From positions 4,030,001 through 4,094,000 of the forward strand of contig NC_015138.1 of NCBI RefSeq assembly GCF_000176855.2: a stretch of DNA of 64,000 bases, given 5' to 3'. Both the position numbers and the translations under genes were made by a program. The notes under the pieces are model-generated. The model was not told the DNA's origin, made no database searches, and worked only from the letters and a program-made list of their open reading frames with translations. This document shows positions 38,389 to 48,641 of the stretch, piece by piece (position 1 is the first letter of the stretch; every line of letters begins with the position of its first letter). Source of the DNA: Paracidovorax avenae ATCC 19860 (lineage in GTDB: Bacteria; Pseudomonadota; Gammaproteobacteria; Burkholderiales; Burkholderiaceae_C).

Positions 38389-39528
38389 TCAGCCGCCGGA
38401 CAGCACCAGGTTGTCCCGGTGCACCATTTCCGGTTCGGCGCTGTAGCCCAGCAGCCGCTCGAACTCCGAGGACGGCCTGCGGCACAGCAGTCGCGCCTCG
38501 GCGCTGGCGTAGTTCGCGAGCCCGCGGGCGATTTCCGCGCCTGCCGGGTCGCGCACGGCGATCACGTCGCCCCGGGAGAACTCGCCCTCCACCGCGACCA
38601 TGCCGATCGGCAGCAGGCTCTTTCCTTCCTGCCGCAACTTTGCAGCGGCGCCCACGTCCACCGTCACGGCACCGCGCAGCTGGAGGTGGTCGGCCATCCA
38701 CTGCTTGCGGGCCTGCTTCTTGGCGGTCTGCGCCACCAGCAGGGTGCCGATGGCCTCGCCCTGCGTGAGCCTCAGCAGCACGTCCGGCTCGCGCCCCCAG
38801 GCGATCACCGTGGAAGCCCCCGAGCCGGCCGCGCGCTTGGCCGCGATGATCTTGGTGATCATGCCCCCGCGGCCGATGCTGGAGCCCACGCCGCCCGCCA
38901 TCGCCTCCAAGGAAGGATCGCCGGCCGCCGCCTCGTGCACGAACTGCGCATGCGGATCGCGCCGCGGATCCGCCGTGTAGAGGCCCTTCTGGTCCGTCAG
39001 GATGACCAGCGCATCGGCCTCCACGAGGTTCGCGACCAGCGCGCCCAGGGTGTCGTTGTCGCCGAACTTGATCTCGTCGGTGACCACCGTGTCGTTCTCG
39101 TTGATGACGGGCACCACGCCGAGGCGCAGCAGCGTGAGCAACGTGGAGCGCGCGTTCAGGTAGCGCTCGCGGTCCGCGAGATCCGCATGGGTCAGCAGCA
39201 CCTGGGCGCTGCCCAGCCCCTGTTCGCGCAGCTTGGTCTCGTACATCTGCGCGAGCCCCATCTGGCCGACGGCGGCAGCAGCCTGCAGTTCATGGATCTC
39301 GCTCGGGCGCGTGGACCAGCCCAGGCGCTTCATGCCCTCGGCAATCGCGCCACTGGACACCATGATGACCTCGCGCCGCGGGCCGCCGGATCCGTTCACC
39401 AGCGCGGCCATCTGCCGGCTCCATTCGGTGATGGCCGTCTCGTCCAGCCCCCGGCCCTCGTTCGTCACCAGGCTGGAACCCACCTTGATCACGATGCGGC
39501 GCGCATCTCGCAATATGCTCGAAACCAT
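38389..39528 (-). CDS. proB: Glutamate 5-kinase ProB
   Basis: ProB phosphorylates glutamate to gamma-glutamyl phosphate, the first and proline-inhibited step of proline synthesis. The 379-residue protein begins with the kinase motif [15 protein letters not shown], has [20 protein letters not shown] and [13 protein letters not shown] in the amino-acid-kinase fold, and a C-terminal PUA domain from about residue 285 ([20 protein letters not shown]). It is the last gene of the rplU-rpmA-obgE-proB cluster; proA is not present. Confidence 0.96.
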   Translation of the reverse strand: MVSSILRDARRIVIKVGSSLVTNEGRGLDETAITEWSRQMAALVNGSGGPRREVIMVSSGAIAEGMKRLGWSTRPSEIHELQAAAAVGQMGLAQMYETKLREQGLGSAQVLLTHADLADRERYLNARSTLLTLLRLGVVPVINENDTVVTDEIKFGDNDTLGALVANLVEADALVILTDQKGLYTADPRRDPHAQFVHEAAAGDPSLEAMAGGVGSSIGRGGMITKIIAAKRAAGSGASTVIAWGREPDVLLRLTQGEAIGTLLVAQTAKKQARKQWMADHLQLRGAVTVDVGAAAKLRQEGKSLLPIGMVAVEGEFSRGDVIAVRDPAGAEIARGLANYASAEARLLCRRPSSEFERLLGYSAEPEMVHRDNLVLSGG

Positions 39529-39612
39529 GTATCCCCGTCTTTTTTGTACCTAGCGCCAGCCGCCACGACGGCTCCCGTGCCGCCACCCACCGGGGGATGG
39601 CGGCCCTGCCCG

Positions 39613-40695
<1,083 letters not shown>

Positions 40696-40755
40696 TTACA
40701 AAAACGGGGATTCCGCCCCGGCCGGGAGCCCTCGCGCGCCGAGGCGCAGAAGCTC

Positions 40756-40787
40756 AAAACGACGAAGCCCCGACAGGTCGGGGCTTC
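40756..40787 (-). terminator. Hairpin after rpmA (partial terminator)
   Basis: Bases 40764-40773 pair with 40778-40787 (ten pairs, GAAGCCCCGA with TCGGGGCTTC) around a four-base loop. On the minus strand GTCG and four T follow. It lies between rpmA and obgE and would lower expression of obgE-proB relative to the ribosomal protein genes. Confidence 0.65.
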
Positions 40788-40811
40788 ACTGCATGGTCAG
40801 GACGGAACCGC

Positions 40812-41069
40812 TCAGGCGGGCGTCACGTTGACCGTGTGCTTGGACATCGCACCCTTGGTGCCGAACGACACGTGGCCGTCCACCAGGGCGAACAGCGTGT
40901 GGTCCTTGCCCACGCCGACGTTCGTGCCGGGATGGAACTTCGTGCCGCGCTGGCGCACGATGATGGAGCCGGCGCTGATCAGCTCACCGCCGAATGCCTT
41001 CACGCCGAGCATCTTGGGCTTGGAATCGCGCCCGTTTCGCGTAGAGCCGCCGCCTTTTTTCTGTGCCAT
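40812..41069 (-). CDS. rpmA: 50S ribosomal protein L27
   Basis: The 85-residue bL27 has the conserved start [19 protein letters not shown], whose N-terminal tail reaches the peptidyl-transferase centre, followed by [20 protein letters not shown]. It starts 12 bases after rplU. The next gene is obgE, the usual order. Confidence 0.98.
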   Translation of the reverse strand: MAQKKGGGSTRNGRDSKPKMLGVKAFGGELISAGSIIVRQRGTKFHPGTNVGVGKDHTLFALVDGHVSFGTKGAMSKHTVNVTPA

Positions 41070-41081
41070 GGTGTCTGCTCC

Positions 41082-41393
41082 TTAAGCGGCGATCGCACCG
41101 ATTTGCAGTTCGGTGAACTGCTGGCGATGGCCTTGGCGTTTCTGGTAGTGCTTGCGACGGCGCATCTTGAAGATGCGGACCTTGTCGTGCTTGCCGTGGG
41201 CCACGACCGTGGCCGTGACCGTTGCGCCGGACACCAGGGGCGTGCCGACCTTGAGTTCAGCGCCGTTGCCGACTGCCAGAACCTGGTCGATCACGATTTC
41301 CTGGCCTACGTCCGCAGCAATCTGTTCTACTTTGATTTTTTCGCCGGAAGCAACGCGATACTGCTTGCCGCCGGTTTTTATGACCGCGTACAT
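41082..41393 (-). CDS. rplU: 50S ribosomal protein L21
   Basis: The 103-residue bL21 begins [20 protein letters not shown] and contains [16 protein letters not shown], the basic 23S-binding region. It is first in the rplU-rpmA cluster and diverges from ispB. Upstream lie a probable promoter and a near-palindrome in the leader. Confidence 0.98.
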   Translation of the reverse strand: MYAVIKTGGKQYRVASGEKIKVEQIAADVGQEIVIDQVLAVGNGAELKVGTPLVSGATVTATVVAHGKHDKVRIFKMRRRKHYQKRQGHRQQFTELQIGAIAA

Positions 41394-41416
41394 GTAAACC
41401 TCTTGAGAAGTGATGT

Positions 41417-41440
41417 TTCCGCAAAAACGTTTTTACGGAA
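41417..41440 (-). promoter_or_regulatory. Near-palindrome in the rplU leader
   Basis: A 24-base inverted repeat (TTCCG, one mismatched pair, then AAAAACGTTTTT at the centre) lies 24 bases before the rplU ATG and downstream of the predicted promoter, so it would be transcribed. It could fold as a leader hairpin or be a DNA-binding site. Confidence 0.5.
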
Positions 41441-41446
41441 CCACGC

Positions 41447-41475
41447 AATATAGCATGCGTCGCCCTTCTTGTACA
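41447..41475 (-). promoter_or_regulatory. Probable sigma-70 promoter of rplU
   Basis: On the minus strand, TGTACA (41470-41475) and TATATT (41447-41452) are 17 bases apart. The -10 matches the consensus at five of six positions, the -35 at four of six. Transcription would start near 41440, at the edge of the leader palindrome. Confidence 0.55.
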
Positions 41476-41542
41476 TAGGCGTTGCGCGGGGCGCAGGCTG
41501 CAGGCGCCGGCCGGTGTCCTCCGTGCACCGCATGGCCGTTCC

Positions 41543-41548
41543 TATAAT
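41543..41548 (+). promoter_or_regulatory. -10 box upstream of ispB
   Basis: A perfect TATAAT lies 30 bases before the ispB TTG start. The -35 region 16-18 bases upstream is poor (CCGTGC and neighbours). The predicted leader is about 25 bases and lacks a Shine-Dalgarno. Confidence 0.5.
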
Positions 41549-41578
41549 GCTCCTTTCACCTCGCAGACCGCCCTCGCC

Positions 41579-42559
41579 TTGTCCGCCCAGCCCCACACCT
41601 CGGCCATCCTTGCACTGATTGCAGAAGACATGCATGAGGTGGACAAGGTCATCGGCCTCCGACTGCAGTCCTCCGTCCCCCTCATCGGCGAGATTGCCCG
41701 CTACATCATCTCCGCCGGCGGCAAGCGGCTGCGCCCGGCGCTGCTGCTGCTGATGTCCGGCGCGCTCGGCTACCAGGGCGCCCAGCGGTTCAACCTGGCG
41801 GCGGTGATCGAATTCATCCACACCGCCACGCTGCTGCACGACGACGTGGTGGACGAATCCACGATGCGGCGCGGGCGCCCCACGGCCAACGAGAACTTCG
41901 GCAACCCCGCGAGCGTGCTGGTCGGCGACTTCCTGCACTCGCGCGCCTTCCAGATGATGGTGGACGCGGACGACATGCGCGTCATGCAGATCCTGTCGGA
42001 GGCGACCAACATCATCGCGGAGGGCGAAGTCCAGCAGCTCATGAACACCCATGACGCGACGCTCGACGAACAGGGCTACCTGGAGGTCATCCGCTCCAAG
42101 ACCGCCAAGCTGTTCGAGGCCAGCGCGCGCCTCGCGGCCGTGCTGGCCCGCGCCCCCGCACCCATCGAAGAGGCCTGCGCCGAATACGGCAAGGCCCTGG
42201 GCACGGCCTTCCAGGTGATCGACGACGTGCTGGACTACGACGGCAACAGCGCCGAAATGGGCAAGAACCTCGGCGACGACCTGCGCGAAGGCAAGGTCAC
42301 CCTGCCCCTGATCATCGCGATGCAGCGCGGCGACGCGGCCCAGCGCCAGCTGATCGAGACGGCCATCCAGCAGGGATCGCTCGACGAGCTGCCCGCCATC
42401 CTGGCGATCGTGAAGCAAACCGGCGCCCTGGAGGCCACGCGCGCCGCCGCCGCCGCCCAGGCCCAGGAAGCCATTCGCGCACTATCCGCACTTCCTTCCA
42501 ATAAGTACACCGAAGGTTTGCTACAATTGGCGTCTCAGCTATTAGACAGGCGCGTTTGA
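41579..42559 (+). CDS. ispB: Octaprenyl diphosphate synthase IspB
   Basis: IspB elongates farnesyl diphosphate with isopentenyl units to make the ubiquinone side chain. The 326-residue all-alpha enzyme has the first aspartate-rich motif LLHDDVVDES (Asp88, Asp89, Asp92), the second QVIDDVLDYDGN near residue 213, and GGKRLRPALLLL. A TTG start is used: no in-frame ATG lies upstream, and the first internal ATG (codon 18) would remove conserved residues. Length agrees with E. coli IspB (323). tRNA-Pro follows at once. Confidence 0.93.
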   Translation: MSAQPHTSAILALIAEDMHEVDKVIGLRLQSSVPLIGEIARYIISAGGKRLRPALLLLMSGALGYQGAQRFNLAAVIEFIHTATLLHDDVVDESTMRRGRPTANENFGNPASVLVGDFLHSRAFQMMVDADDMRVMQILSEATNIIAEGEVQQLMNTHDATLDEQGYLEVIRSKTAKLFEASARLAAVLARAPAPIEEACAEYGKALGTAFQVIDDVLDYDGNSAEMGKNLGDDLREGKVTLPLIIAMQRGDAAQRQLIETAIQQGSLDELPAILAIVKQTGALEATRAAAAAQAQEAIRALSALPSNKYTEGLLQLASQLLDRRV

Positions 42560-42587
42560 ACAGGCGCTGCAGGTCTTCCAACACATA

Positions 42588-42664
42588 CGGGGTGTAGCTT
42601 AGCCTGGTAGAGCGCTACGTTCGGGACGTAGAGGCCGGAGGTTCGAATCCTCTCACCCCGACCA
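42588..42664 (+). tRNA. tRNA-Pro (anticodon CGG)
   Basis: A 77-base cloverleaf: acceptor CGGGGTG with CACCCCG, anticodon stem CTACG/CGTAG around the loop TTCGGGA (anticodon CGG, reading CCG), T arm with TTCGAAT, discriminator A and encoded CCA. A GNRA-loop terminator follows. Confidence 0.97.
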
Positions 42665-42977
42665 GATTCCTTGCGGCATTGGCAGCAGCAGGAATCCACG
42701 AAAGCCGCGGCAACGCGGCTTTGTCGTTTCTGGAAAGCACGTCTCAACGCGCCAGTGACGCGAAAGCACGACACCACTGCGGGTGCCGGCCCGGAAGACA
42801 AAAACAGCACGAAGTGCCCACTGCCGGGTCATTTCCCTGCAAGCCCCGCGCCATGGTTACGCAGCGGCTGCGCAACATGCCGCGAGCCACCCCGATTGCC
42901 GGCCATGCCATGCACGGAGCTTTGCGGTTGCGATGATAGGATGGTTCACTTTCCAACCTATCGACTCCTCTGGTTAC
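42665..42977 (+). other. Intergenic region between tRNA-Pro and pilB
   Basis: These 313 bases hold the tRNA terminator (42701-42730) and the pilB upstream region. The short open frames here lack ribosome sites and protein-like composition. A CATGCACG/TTTGCG pair near 42907-42925 resembles a sigma-54 site but has wrong spacing. I see no other structure. Confidence 0.5.
42701..42730 (+). terminator. Terminator after tRNA-Pro
   Basis: Nine perfect pairs (42701-42709 with 42714-42722, AAAGCCGCG with CGCGGCTTT) close a GCAA tetraloop; TTGTCGTTTC follows. It starts 37 bases after the tRNA. Confidence 0.75.
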
Positions 42978-44714
42978 ATGGCTGACGCCGATTACGCCCT
43001 CAAGGATGCTTCCAGTATCGCCCTGCCCGGCCTGGGGCGGGCATTGATCTCGGCCGGGCAGCTGAGCCAGAAGGTGGCGGAGGACATCTACCGGAAGTCC
43101 CAGGTCAACCGCAGCAGCTTCATCGCGGAGCTGACCGGTTCGGGTTCGGTCTCCCCGATCAACCTGGCGCATACCGTGTCGTCGGTGTTCGGCGCCCCCC
43201 TGCTCGACATCGAGGCCATCGATCCGCTGCGCCTGCCGCGCGACGTGCTGGACCCGAAGATCTGCCAGGCGTACCGGGTCATCGTGCTGAGCAAGCGCAA
43301 CAACCGGCTCATCGTCGCGACGGCAGACCCCACCGACCAGGAGGCTGCGGAGAAGATCAAGTTCACCACCCAGATGGGCGTGGACTGGATCATCGCCGAG
43401 TACGACAAGCTGGTGCGGCTGGTGGATGCGACCACCAAGTCCACGACCGAGACCATGGAAAGCATGGTGTCGGGGGGCGATTTCGAGTTCGATGACCTGC
43501 CGTCGCAGGAGAGTACCGAAGCGCAGGACACGGCCGCGACGGAGGTCGAAGACGCCCCCATCGTCAAGTTCCTGCACAAGATGCTGCTGGACGCGTTCAA
43601 CATGCGCGCGTCCGACCTGCACTTCGAGCCGTACGAGCACCAGTACCGGGTCCGCTTCCGGATCGACGGCGAGCTGCGCGAGATCGCTTCGCCGCCCATC
43701 GCGATCAAGGAGAAGCTGGCCTCGCGCATCAAGGTGATCTCCCGCCTGGACATCTCGGAAAAGCGCGTGCCCCAGGACGGGCGCATGAAGCTCAAGGTGG
43801 GACCGGACCGGGTGATCGACTTCCGCGTGAGCACGCTGCCCACGCTGTTCGGAGAGAAGATCGTGATCCGTATCCTCGACCCCAGCAGCGCCAAGCTGGG
43901 CATCGATGCGCTCGGCTACGAGCCCGAGGAGAAGGAGCGCCTGCTCCATGCCATCGGCCGGCCCTACGGCATGATCCTGGTGACGGGACCTACGGGCTCG
44001 GGCAAGACGGTGTCGCTCTACACCTGCCTGAACCTGCTGAACAAGCCGGGGGTGAACATCGCGACGGCGGAAGACCCGTCGGAAATCAACCTGCCCGGTG
44101 TCAACCAGGTCAACGTGAACGAAAAGGCCGGGCTGACCTTCGCCACGGCGCTCAAGTCGTTCCTGCGGCAGGATCCCGACATCATCATGGTGGGGGAAAT
44201 CCGCGACCTGGAAACCGCGGACATCTCGATCAAGGCGGCCCAGACGGGCCACCTGGTGCTCTCCACGCTGCACACCAACGACGCGCCCACCACGCTGACC
44301 CGCATGCGCAACATGGGCATCGCGCCCTTCAACATCGCATCGAGCGTGATCCTGATCACGGCGCAGCGCCTGGCCCGCCGGCTGTGCCCTGCGTGCAAGG
44401 CGCCGGCGGACATCCCCCACGAGACGCTGCTCGAGGCGGGCTACAAGGAAGAGGACATCGACGGCTCCTGGGTGACCTACCGCCCGGTGGGCTGTTCCGC
44501 CTGCAACAACGGCTACAAGGGCCGCGTCGGCATCTACCAGGTCATGCCGATCTCGGAGGAGATCCAGCGCATCATCCTGCGCGACGGCAGCGCGCTGGAA
44601 ATCGCGGAGCAGGCAAAGGCCGAAGGCGTGCGGTCGCTGCGCGAATCCGGACTCCACAAGGCGCGGCTGGGCCTGACCTCGCTCGAAGAGGTGCTGGCCG
44701 TGACGAACGAATAA
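42978..44714 (+). CDS. pilB: PilB, type IV pilus extension ATPase
   Basis: PilB is the cytoplasmic hexameric ATPase that drives pilus extension (twitching motility, adhesion). The 578-residue protein has an N-terminal MshEN-type domain (about 1-160), then the GspE-type ATPase: Walker A GPTGSGKT (about 336-343), Asp box ATAEDPSEINLPG, Walker B IIMVGEIRDLETA, His box HTNDAPTTLTR, and the tetra-Cys zinc site CPAC with CSACNNGYKGR. The ATG at 42978 gives MADADYALKD. MshEN domains often bind cyclic di-GMP; whether this one does is not clear. Confidence 0.95.
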   Translation: MADADYALKDASSIALPGLGRALISAGQLSQKVAEDIYRKSQVNRSSFIAELTGSGSVSPINLAHTVSSVFGAPLLDIEAIDPLRLPRDVLDPKICQAYRVIVLSKRNNRLIVATADPTDQEAAEKIKFTTQMGVDWIIAEYDKLVRLVDATTKSTTETMESMVSGGDFEFDDLPSQESTEAQDTAATEVEDAPIVKFLHKMLLDAFNMRASDLHFEPYEHQYRVRFRIDGELREIASPPIAIKEKLASRIKVISRLDISEKRVPQDGRMKLKVGPDRVIDFRVSTLPTLFGEKIVIRILDPSSAKLGIDALGYEPEEKERLLHAIGRPYGMILVTGPTGSGKTVSLYTCLNLLNKPGVNIATAEDPSEINLPGVNQVNVNEKAGLTFATALKSFLRQDPDIIMVGEIRDLETADISIKAAQTGHLVLSTLHTNDAPTTLTRMRNMGIAPFNIASSVILITAQRLARRLCPACKAPADIPHETLLEAGYKEEDIDGSWVTYRPVGCSACNNGYKGRVGIYQVMPISEEIQRIILRDGSALEIAEQAKAEGVRSLRESGLHKARLGLTSLEEVLAVTNE

Positions 44715-44745
44715 CAACGCTGCAATCCATCTTCAAGGGGCCCGC

Positions 44746-45963
44746 ATGGCAACCGCTGCATCGAGGGACATCAAGGATTTCGTTTTCGAGTGGGAAGGCA
44801 AGGACCGCCACGGCAAGGTCGTGCGCGGCGAGGTCCGGGCCCTGGGCGAGAACCAGGTCCAGGCGACGCTGCGCCGGCAGGGAGTGCTGCCCACCAAGAT
44901 CAAGAAGCGCCGCATGCGCGGCGGCAAGAAGATCAAGCCCAAGGACATCGCGCTCTTCACGCGGCAGATGGCCACGATGATGAAGGCCGGGGTGCCCCTG
45001 CTGCAGGCCTTCGACATCGTGGGCCGCGGCAACACCAACGCGTCGGTCACCAAGCTGCTCAACGACATCCGCGCCGACGTGGAAACCGGTACGTCGCTGA
45101 ATGCGGCCTTCCGCAAGTACCCGATGTATTTCGACAGCCTGTATTGCAACCTGGTGGAAGCCGGGGAGGCCGCAGGTATCCTGGAAGCGCTGCTCGACCG
45201 GCTCGCGCTCTACATGGAGAAGACCGAGGCCATCAAGTCGAAGATCCGCTCGGCGCTGATGTACCCGACGGCCGTGATCATCGTGGCCTTCGTCGTGGTC
45301 ACCGTCATCATGATCTTCGTGATCCCCGCGTTCAAGGAGGTGTTCACCTCGTTCGGCGCGGACCTGCCGGCGCCGACGCTGTTCGTGATGGGCGTCAGCG
45401 AGATCTTCGTGAAATGGTGGTGGCTGATCTTCGGCGTGCTGGGCGGTGGCGCCTTCTTCTTCATGCAGGCGTGGCGGCGCAACGAGAAGATGCAGATGTT
45501 CATGGACCGGGTGCTGCTGCGCGTTCCGGTCTTCGGCGCCCTGATCGACAAGTCCTGCGTGGCACGCTGGACCCGCACCCTCTCCACGATGTTCGCGGCG
45601 GGCGTTCCGCTGGTCGAGGCGCTGGATTCGGTGGGCGGCGCCTCGGGCAACTCGGTCTATGCCATGGCGACCGAAAGGATCCAGCAGGAAGTCTCCACCG
45701 GCACCAGCCTGACGGCCGCGATGGGCAACGCGAACGTGTTCCCGTCCATGGTGATACAGATGTGCGCCATCGGCGAGGAGTCGGGCTCGATCGACCACAT
45801 GCTGGGCAAGGCGGCCGACTTCTACGAGGAAGAGGTCGATGAGATGGTCGCCGGGCTGTCGAGCCTCATGGAGCCGATCATCATCGTGTTCCTGGGCACC
45901 ATCATCGGCGGCATCGTGGTGTCGATGTACCTGCCCATCTTCAAGCTGGGACAGGTGGTCTGA
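44746..45963 (+). CDS. pilC: PilC, type IV pilus inner-membrane platform protein
   Basis: PilC is the inner-membrane platform on which PilB assembles pilin. The 405-residue protein has two GspF domains, each ending in a membrane helix pair: KDIALFTRQMATMMKAGVPL in the first and RWTRTLSTMFAAGVPLVEAL in the second. The central helix is YPTAVIIVAFVVVTVIMIFV. It begins 31 bases after pilB, with AAGGGG upstream, and shares its last base with the pilD ATG (TGATG). Confidence 0.96.
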   Translation: MATAASRDIKDFVFEWEGKDRHGKVVRGEVRALGENQVQATLRRQGVLPTKIKKRRMRGGKKIKPKDIALFTRQMATMMKAGVPLLQAFDIVGRGNTNASVTKLLNDIRADVETGTSLNAAFRKYPMYFDSLYCNLVEAGEAAGILEALLDRLALYMEKTEAIKSKIRSALMYPTAVIIVAFVVVTVIMIFVIPAFKEVFTSFGADLPAPTLFVMGVSEIFVKWWWLIFGVLGGGAFFFMQAWRRNEKMQMFMDRVLLRVPVFGALIDKSCVARWTRTLSTMFAAGVPLVEALDSVGGASGNSVYAMATERIQQEVSTGTSLTAAMGNANVFPSMVIQMCAIGEESGSIDHMLGKAADFYEEEVDEMVAGLSSLMEPIIIVFLGTIIGGIVVSMYLPIFKLGQVV

Positions 45964-46850
45964 TGGGGTTCGAACCCTGGCTGCAGGCCGCGTTGTTCGG
46001 CCTCGTCGGCCTGCTGATCGGCAGCTTCCTCAACGTCGTCATCCACCGCCTTCCGCGCATGATGGAGGCCGACTGGGCCGCCGAGTGCGAGGAATACCTG
46101 CGCTCGCAGCCGGGTGCCGCCACGGCCACGGCCGCCGCGGAGAAGCCGGAGGCGGAGCCCTTCAACCTCGTGACGCCGCGCTCGCGGTGCCCGGCCTGCG
46201 GCCATGCGGTGCGGTGGCACGAGAATATTCCGGTGCTGAGCTACCTCTGGCTGGGCGGCAAATGCTCGGCCTGCAAGACCCGCATCAGCCCGCGCTATCC
46301 GGCCGTCGAACTCGCGACCGGGCTGCTGTTCTGGTTCTGCGCCCGCCACTGGGGCGCGACGCCGACGGCGGCGGCCTGGTGCGCGTTTTCCGCCGCGCTG
46401 GTCGCGCTGGCCTGCATCGACTGGGATACCACCCTGCTGCCGGACGACATCACGCTGCCGCTGCTGTGGGGCGGGCTGCTGGCCTCGGCGTTCCAGTGGA
46501 CCTCGGTGCCGCTCTTCGCATCGGTGGCCGGGGCGGCGGCCGGATACCTGTCGCTCTGGGCGGTGTACTGGGCGTTCAAGCTGGCCACGGGCAAGGAAGG
46601 CATGGGCCACGGTGACTTCAAGCTGTTCGCAGCGCTGGGCGCCTGGTTCGGCTGGCAGGCCCTGGTGCCGATCATCCTGATGTCTTCGGTCATCGGGGCG
46701 CTGATCGGCATCGGCATGAAGTTCACCCGGGGCCTGAGGGAAGGGGGCTACATTCCCTTCGGGCCGTTCCTCGCCGGAGCCGGGCTCGCCGCCATGCTGT
46801 TCGGCCCCGACCGCATACTGCAAGGCATCCTGGGATCCCTGGGCCTGTGA
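45963..46850 (+). CDS. pilD: PilD, prepilin peptidase and N-methyltransferase
   Basis: PilD cuts the leader of type IV prepilins and methylates the new N-terminus. The 295-residue integral membrane protein has the zinc tetra-Cys site (CPACGH about 76 and CSACKT about 101), the first catalytic Asp region in ACIDWDTTLLPD, and the GxGD-type aspartate in GHGDFKLFAALG (about 216-219). Eight hydrophobic helices fit the family. It overlaps pilC by one base and coaE by four. Major and minor pilin genes lie elsewhere. Confidence 0.96.
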   Translation: MGFEPWLQAALFGLVGLLIGSFLNVVIHRLPRMMEADWAAECEEYLRSQPGAATATAAAEKPEAEPFNLVTPRSRCPACGHAVRWHENIPVLSYLWLGGKCSACKTRISPRYPAVELATGLLFWFCARHWGATPTAAAWCAFSAALVALACIDWDTTLLPDDITLPLLWGGLLASAFQWTSVPLFASVAGAAAGYLSLWAVYWAFKLATGKEGMGHGDFKLFAALGAWFGWQALVPIILMSSVIGALIGIGMKFTRGLREGGYIPFGPFLAGAGLAAMLFGPDRILQGILGSLGL

Positions 46851-47473
46851 CGGGCACGGCACCTTCCCCTGCCCCGCTGCGACTGGGCCTGACGGGCGGC
46901 ATCGGCAGCGGCAAGACCACGGTCGGCCAATGGCTGCAGAAGTTCGGGGCCGCGCTGGTGGATGCGGACCGGATCGCCCGTTCGGCGACGGCGGCCGGCG
47001 GACTCGCCATTCCCGCGATCCGCAGAGCCTTCGGCGACGGCATGATCGATGCGGACGGCGCCATGGACCGGGCCCGCATGCGGGAGCTGGCCTTCCGGGA
47101 TGCCGGGGCGCGGCAGCGGCTGGAGGCGATCGTCCATCCGCTGGTGGCCCAGGCCATCCATGCGGAGGCCGGGCAGGCTGCGGCACGCGGCGCCAGGGTG
47201 GTGGTGTTCGACATCCCCCTGCTGGCCGAATCGCCGCGCTGGCCGCCGCAGCTCGACCGCATCCTGGTGGTGGACTGCTCCGAGGCGACCCAGGTGGCGC
47301 GCGTGCAGGCCCGCAGCGGGCTGGACCCGGACACCGTGCGGGCCATCATCGCGTCGCAGGCGCCGCGGGCCGCACGCCGTGCCGTCGCGGACATGGTGCT
47401 CCACAACGACCGAATACCTTTGGATACCCTGCGGGCGGAGGTCCGGCGAATCGCCGATGGCTTCGGGCTATGA
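46847..47473 (+). CDS. coaE: Dephospho-CoA kinase
   Basis: CoaE phosphorylates dephospho-CoA at the ribose 3'-OH, the last step of coenzyme A synthesis. The 208-residue P-loop kinase has GLTGGIGSGKTT near residues 14-25, the acidic DADRIAR motif and VVFDIPLLAES. It starts with GTG overlapping the pilD stop (GTGA), the usual pilD-coaE link. Confidence 0.96.
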   Translation: MTGTAPSPAPLRLGLTGGIGSGKTTVGQWLQKFGAALVDADRIARSATAAGGLAIPAIRRAFGDGMIDADGAMDRARMRELAFRDAGARQRLEAIVHPLVAQAIHAEAGQAAARGARVVVFDIPLLAESPRWPPQLDRILVVDCSEATQVARVQARSGLDPDTVRAIIASQAPRAARRAVADMVLHNDRIPLDTLRAEVRRIADGFGL

Positions 47474-47537
47474 TGCGGGCGATATGGGACGCGCGATGCC
47501 GGCAGCGCCCGCCGTGCGCCCCCAGGAACCCTGCAGC

Positions 47538-48293
47538 GTGATTCTTTACGAATACCCCTTCAACGAACGCCTCAGAACCTACCTGCGGCTGGAACAGCTC
47601 TTCCGGCGCCTGGGCGAGCTGATTCCCCGCCCGCACCCGCTGGACCACCATTTCGCGCTCGTGACCCTGTTCGAGATCATGGACGTGGCGGCCCGGGCCG
47701 ACCTGAAGTCCGATGTGCTCAAGGACCTGGAAAGGCAGCGCCACCAGCTCGACGGCTACCGGGGCAACCCATCGATCTCCGAGGCGGTGCTCGACGGCGT
47801 CGTCGCCCAACTCGACCACTGCTTCTCGGCCTTGAACGCGCAGACCGGCAAGGCCGGCCAGGCCCTGACCGAGAACGAATGGCTGATGAGCATCCGCAGC
47901 CGCGTGGGCATTCCCGGCGGCACCTGTGGCTTCGACCTGCCCGCCTATTACGCATGGCAGCACCATTCGCCCGAGAAGCGCCAGCACGATCTCGAAGGCT
48001 GGGCGAACCACCTCGCGCCGCTGGCGGAATCGCTCTACGTGCTGCTCAAGCTGCTGCGCGATTCGGGCATGCCGCAGAAGGTGGCGGCCGACCACGGGCA
48101 GTTCCAGCAGACCCTGCCCCAGGGGCGCACCTTCCAGCTGCTGCGGCTGCGGATCGACCCGGCCTGGAACATGGTGCCGGAGATCAGCGGCAACCGGCTC
48201 ATCGTGTCCGTGCGGCTCATGCGGCAGGATGCCGACGGCAAGCTGCAGCCCGTGCAGGAAGACGCGGCCTTCGAGCTCACGCTCTGCGCGTGA
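47538..48293 (+). CDS. zapD: ZapD, FtsZ-bundling cell division protein
   Basis: ZapD cross-links FtsZ filaments at the division ring. The 251-residue protein begins [18 protein letters not shown] after the start codon and contains [19 protein letters not shown], both typical. I use the GTG at 47538 because the family normally begins right here and AGGAAC lies eight bases upstream; an in-frame ATG at 47484 would add 18 residues. E. coli ZapD has 247. It lies between coaE and yacG, the conserved order. Confidence 0.93.
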   Translation: MILYEYPFNERLRTYLRLEQLFRRLGELIPRPHPLDHHFALVTLFEIMDVAARADLKSDVLKDLERQRHQLDGYRGNPSISEAVLDGVVAQLDHCFSALNAQTGKAGQALTENEWLMSIRSRVGIPGGTCGFDLPAYYAWQHHSPEKRQHDLEGWANHLAPLAESLYVLLKLLRDSGMPQKVAADHGQFQQTLPQGRTFQLLRLRIDPAWNMVPEISGNRLIVSVRLMRQDADGKLQPVQEDAAFELTLCA

Positions 48294-48319
48294 CCGGCAG
48301 CCTGCACGAGGGTTTGACC

Positions 48320-48574
48320 ATGACTTCGCGCGACGACGATTCCCGCCGGGCAGACGCGCCGGCCCCGGCGTCCCGCCAGCTCTGGGTGGACTGCCCCACC
48401 TGTGGCGGCAGGAGCCTGTATGCACCCGAGAACCGGTCCCGGCCGTTCTGCAGCGAGCGCTGCCGGCAGATCGACCTGGGCGCCTGGGCGGCAGAGGATT
48501 TCCGCATGGCGGCCGATGCGCCGCCCGACGAGGACGCCTTCGGCGACCACCAGCAGCGTCCGCCGGAACACTGA
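48320..48574 (+). CDS. yacG: YacG, zinc-binding DNA gyrase inhibitor
   Basis: An 84-residue YacG. The zinc site is CPTCGG (with VDCPTCGG) plus [14 protein letters not shown], giving four Cys ligands. E. coli YacG binds GyrB and blocks gyrase-DNA interaction. The protein has an extra N-terminal 22 residues and an acidic tail (PDEDAFGDH). Start ATG follows GAGGGTTTGACC. It ends the pilB-to-yacG cluster and converges on mutT. Confidence 0.92.
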   Translation: MTSRDDDSRRADAPAPASRQLWVDCPTCGGRSLYAPENRSRPFCSERCRQIDLGAWAAEDFRMAADAPPDEDAFGDHQQRPPEH

Positions 48575-48641
48575 AGGCCACCCCGCCCGGCCCCTGCCGG
48601 TGCGACGGGGACAGCACTGCGCACGCAGCGGCGCGGCTCGG

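Noticed and set aside
42588-42664. tRNA-Pro (and tRNA-Thr at 55552-55628) as attachment sites for a mobile element
   Set aside because: No integrase, no partial duplicate of either tRNA 3' end and no foreign-looking cargo is seen.
42907-42925. Sigma-54-like site before pilB
   Set aside because: The -24 element has only one of two required G residues and the spacing to GC is one base too long.
42679-42936. Short open frames between tRNA-Pro and pilB
   Set aside because: They overlap the tRNA terminator, lack ribosome sites and have no protein-like pattern.
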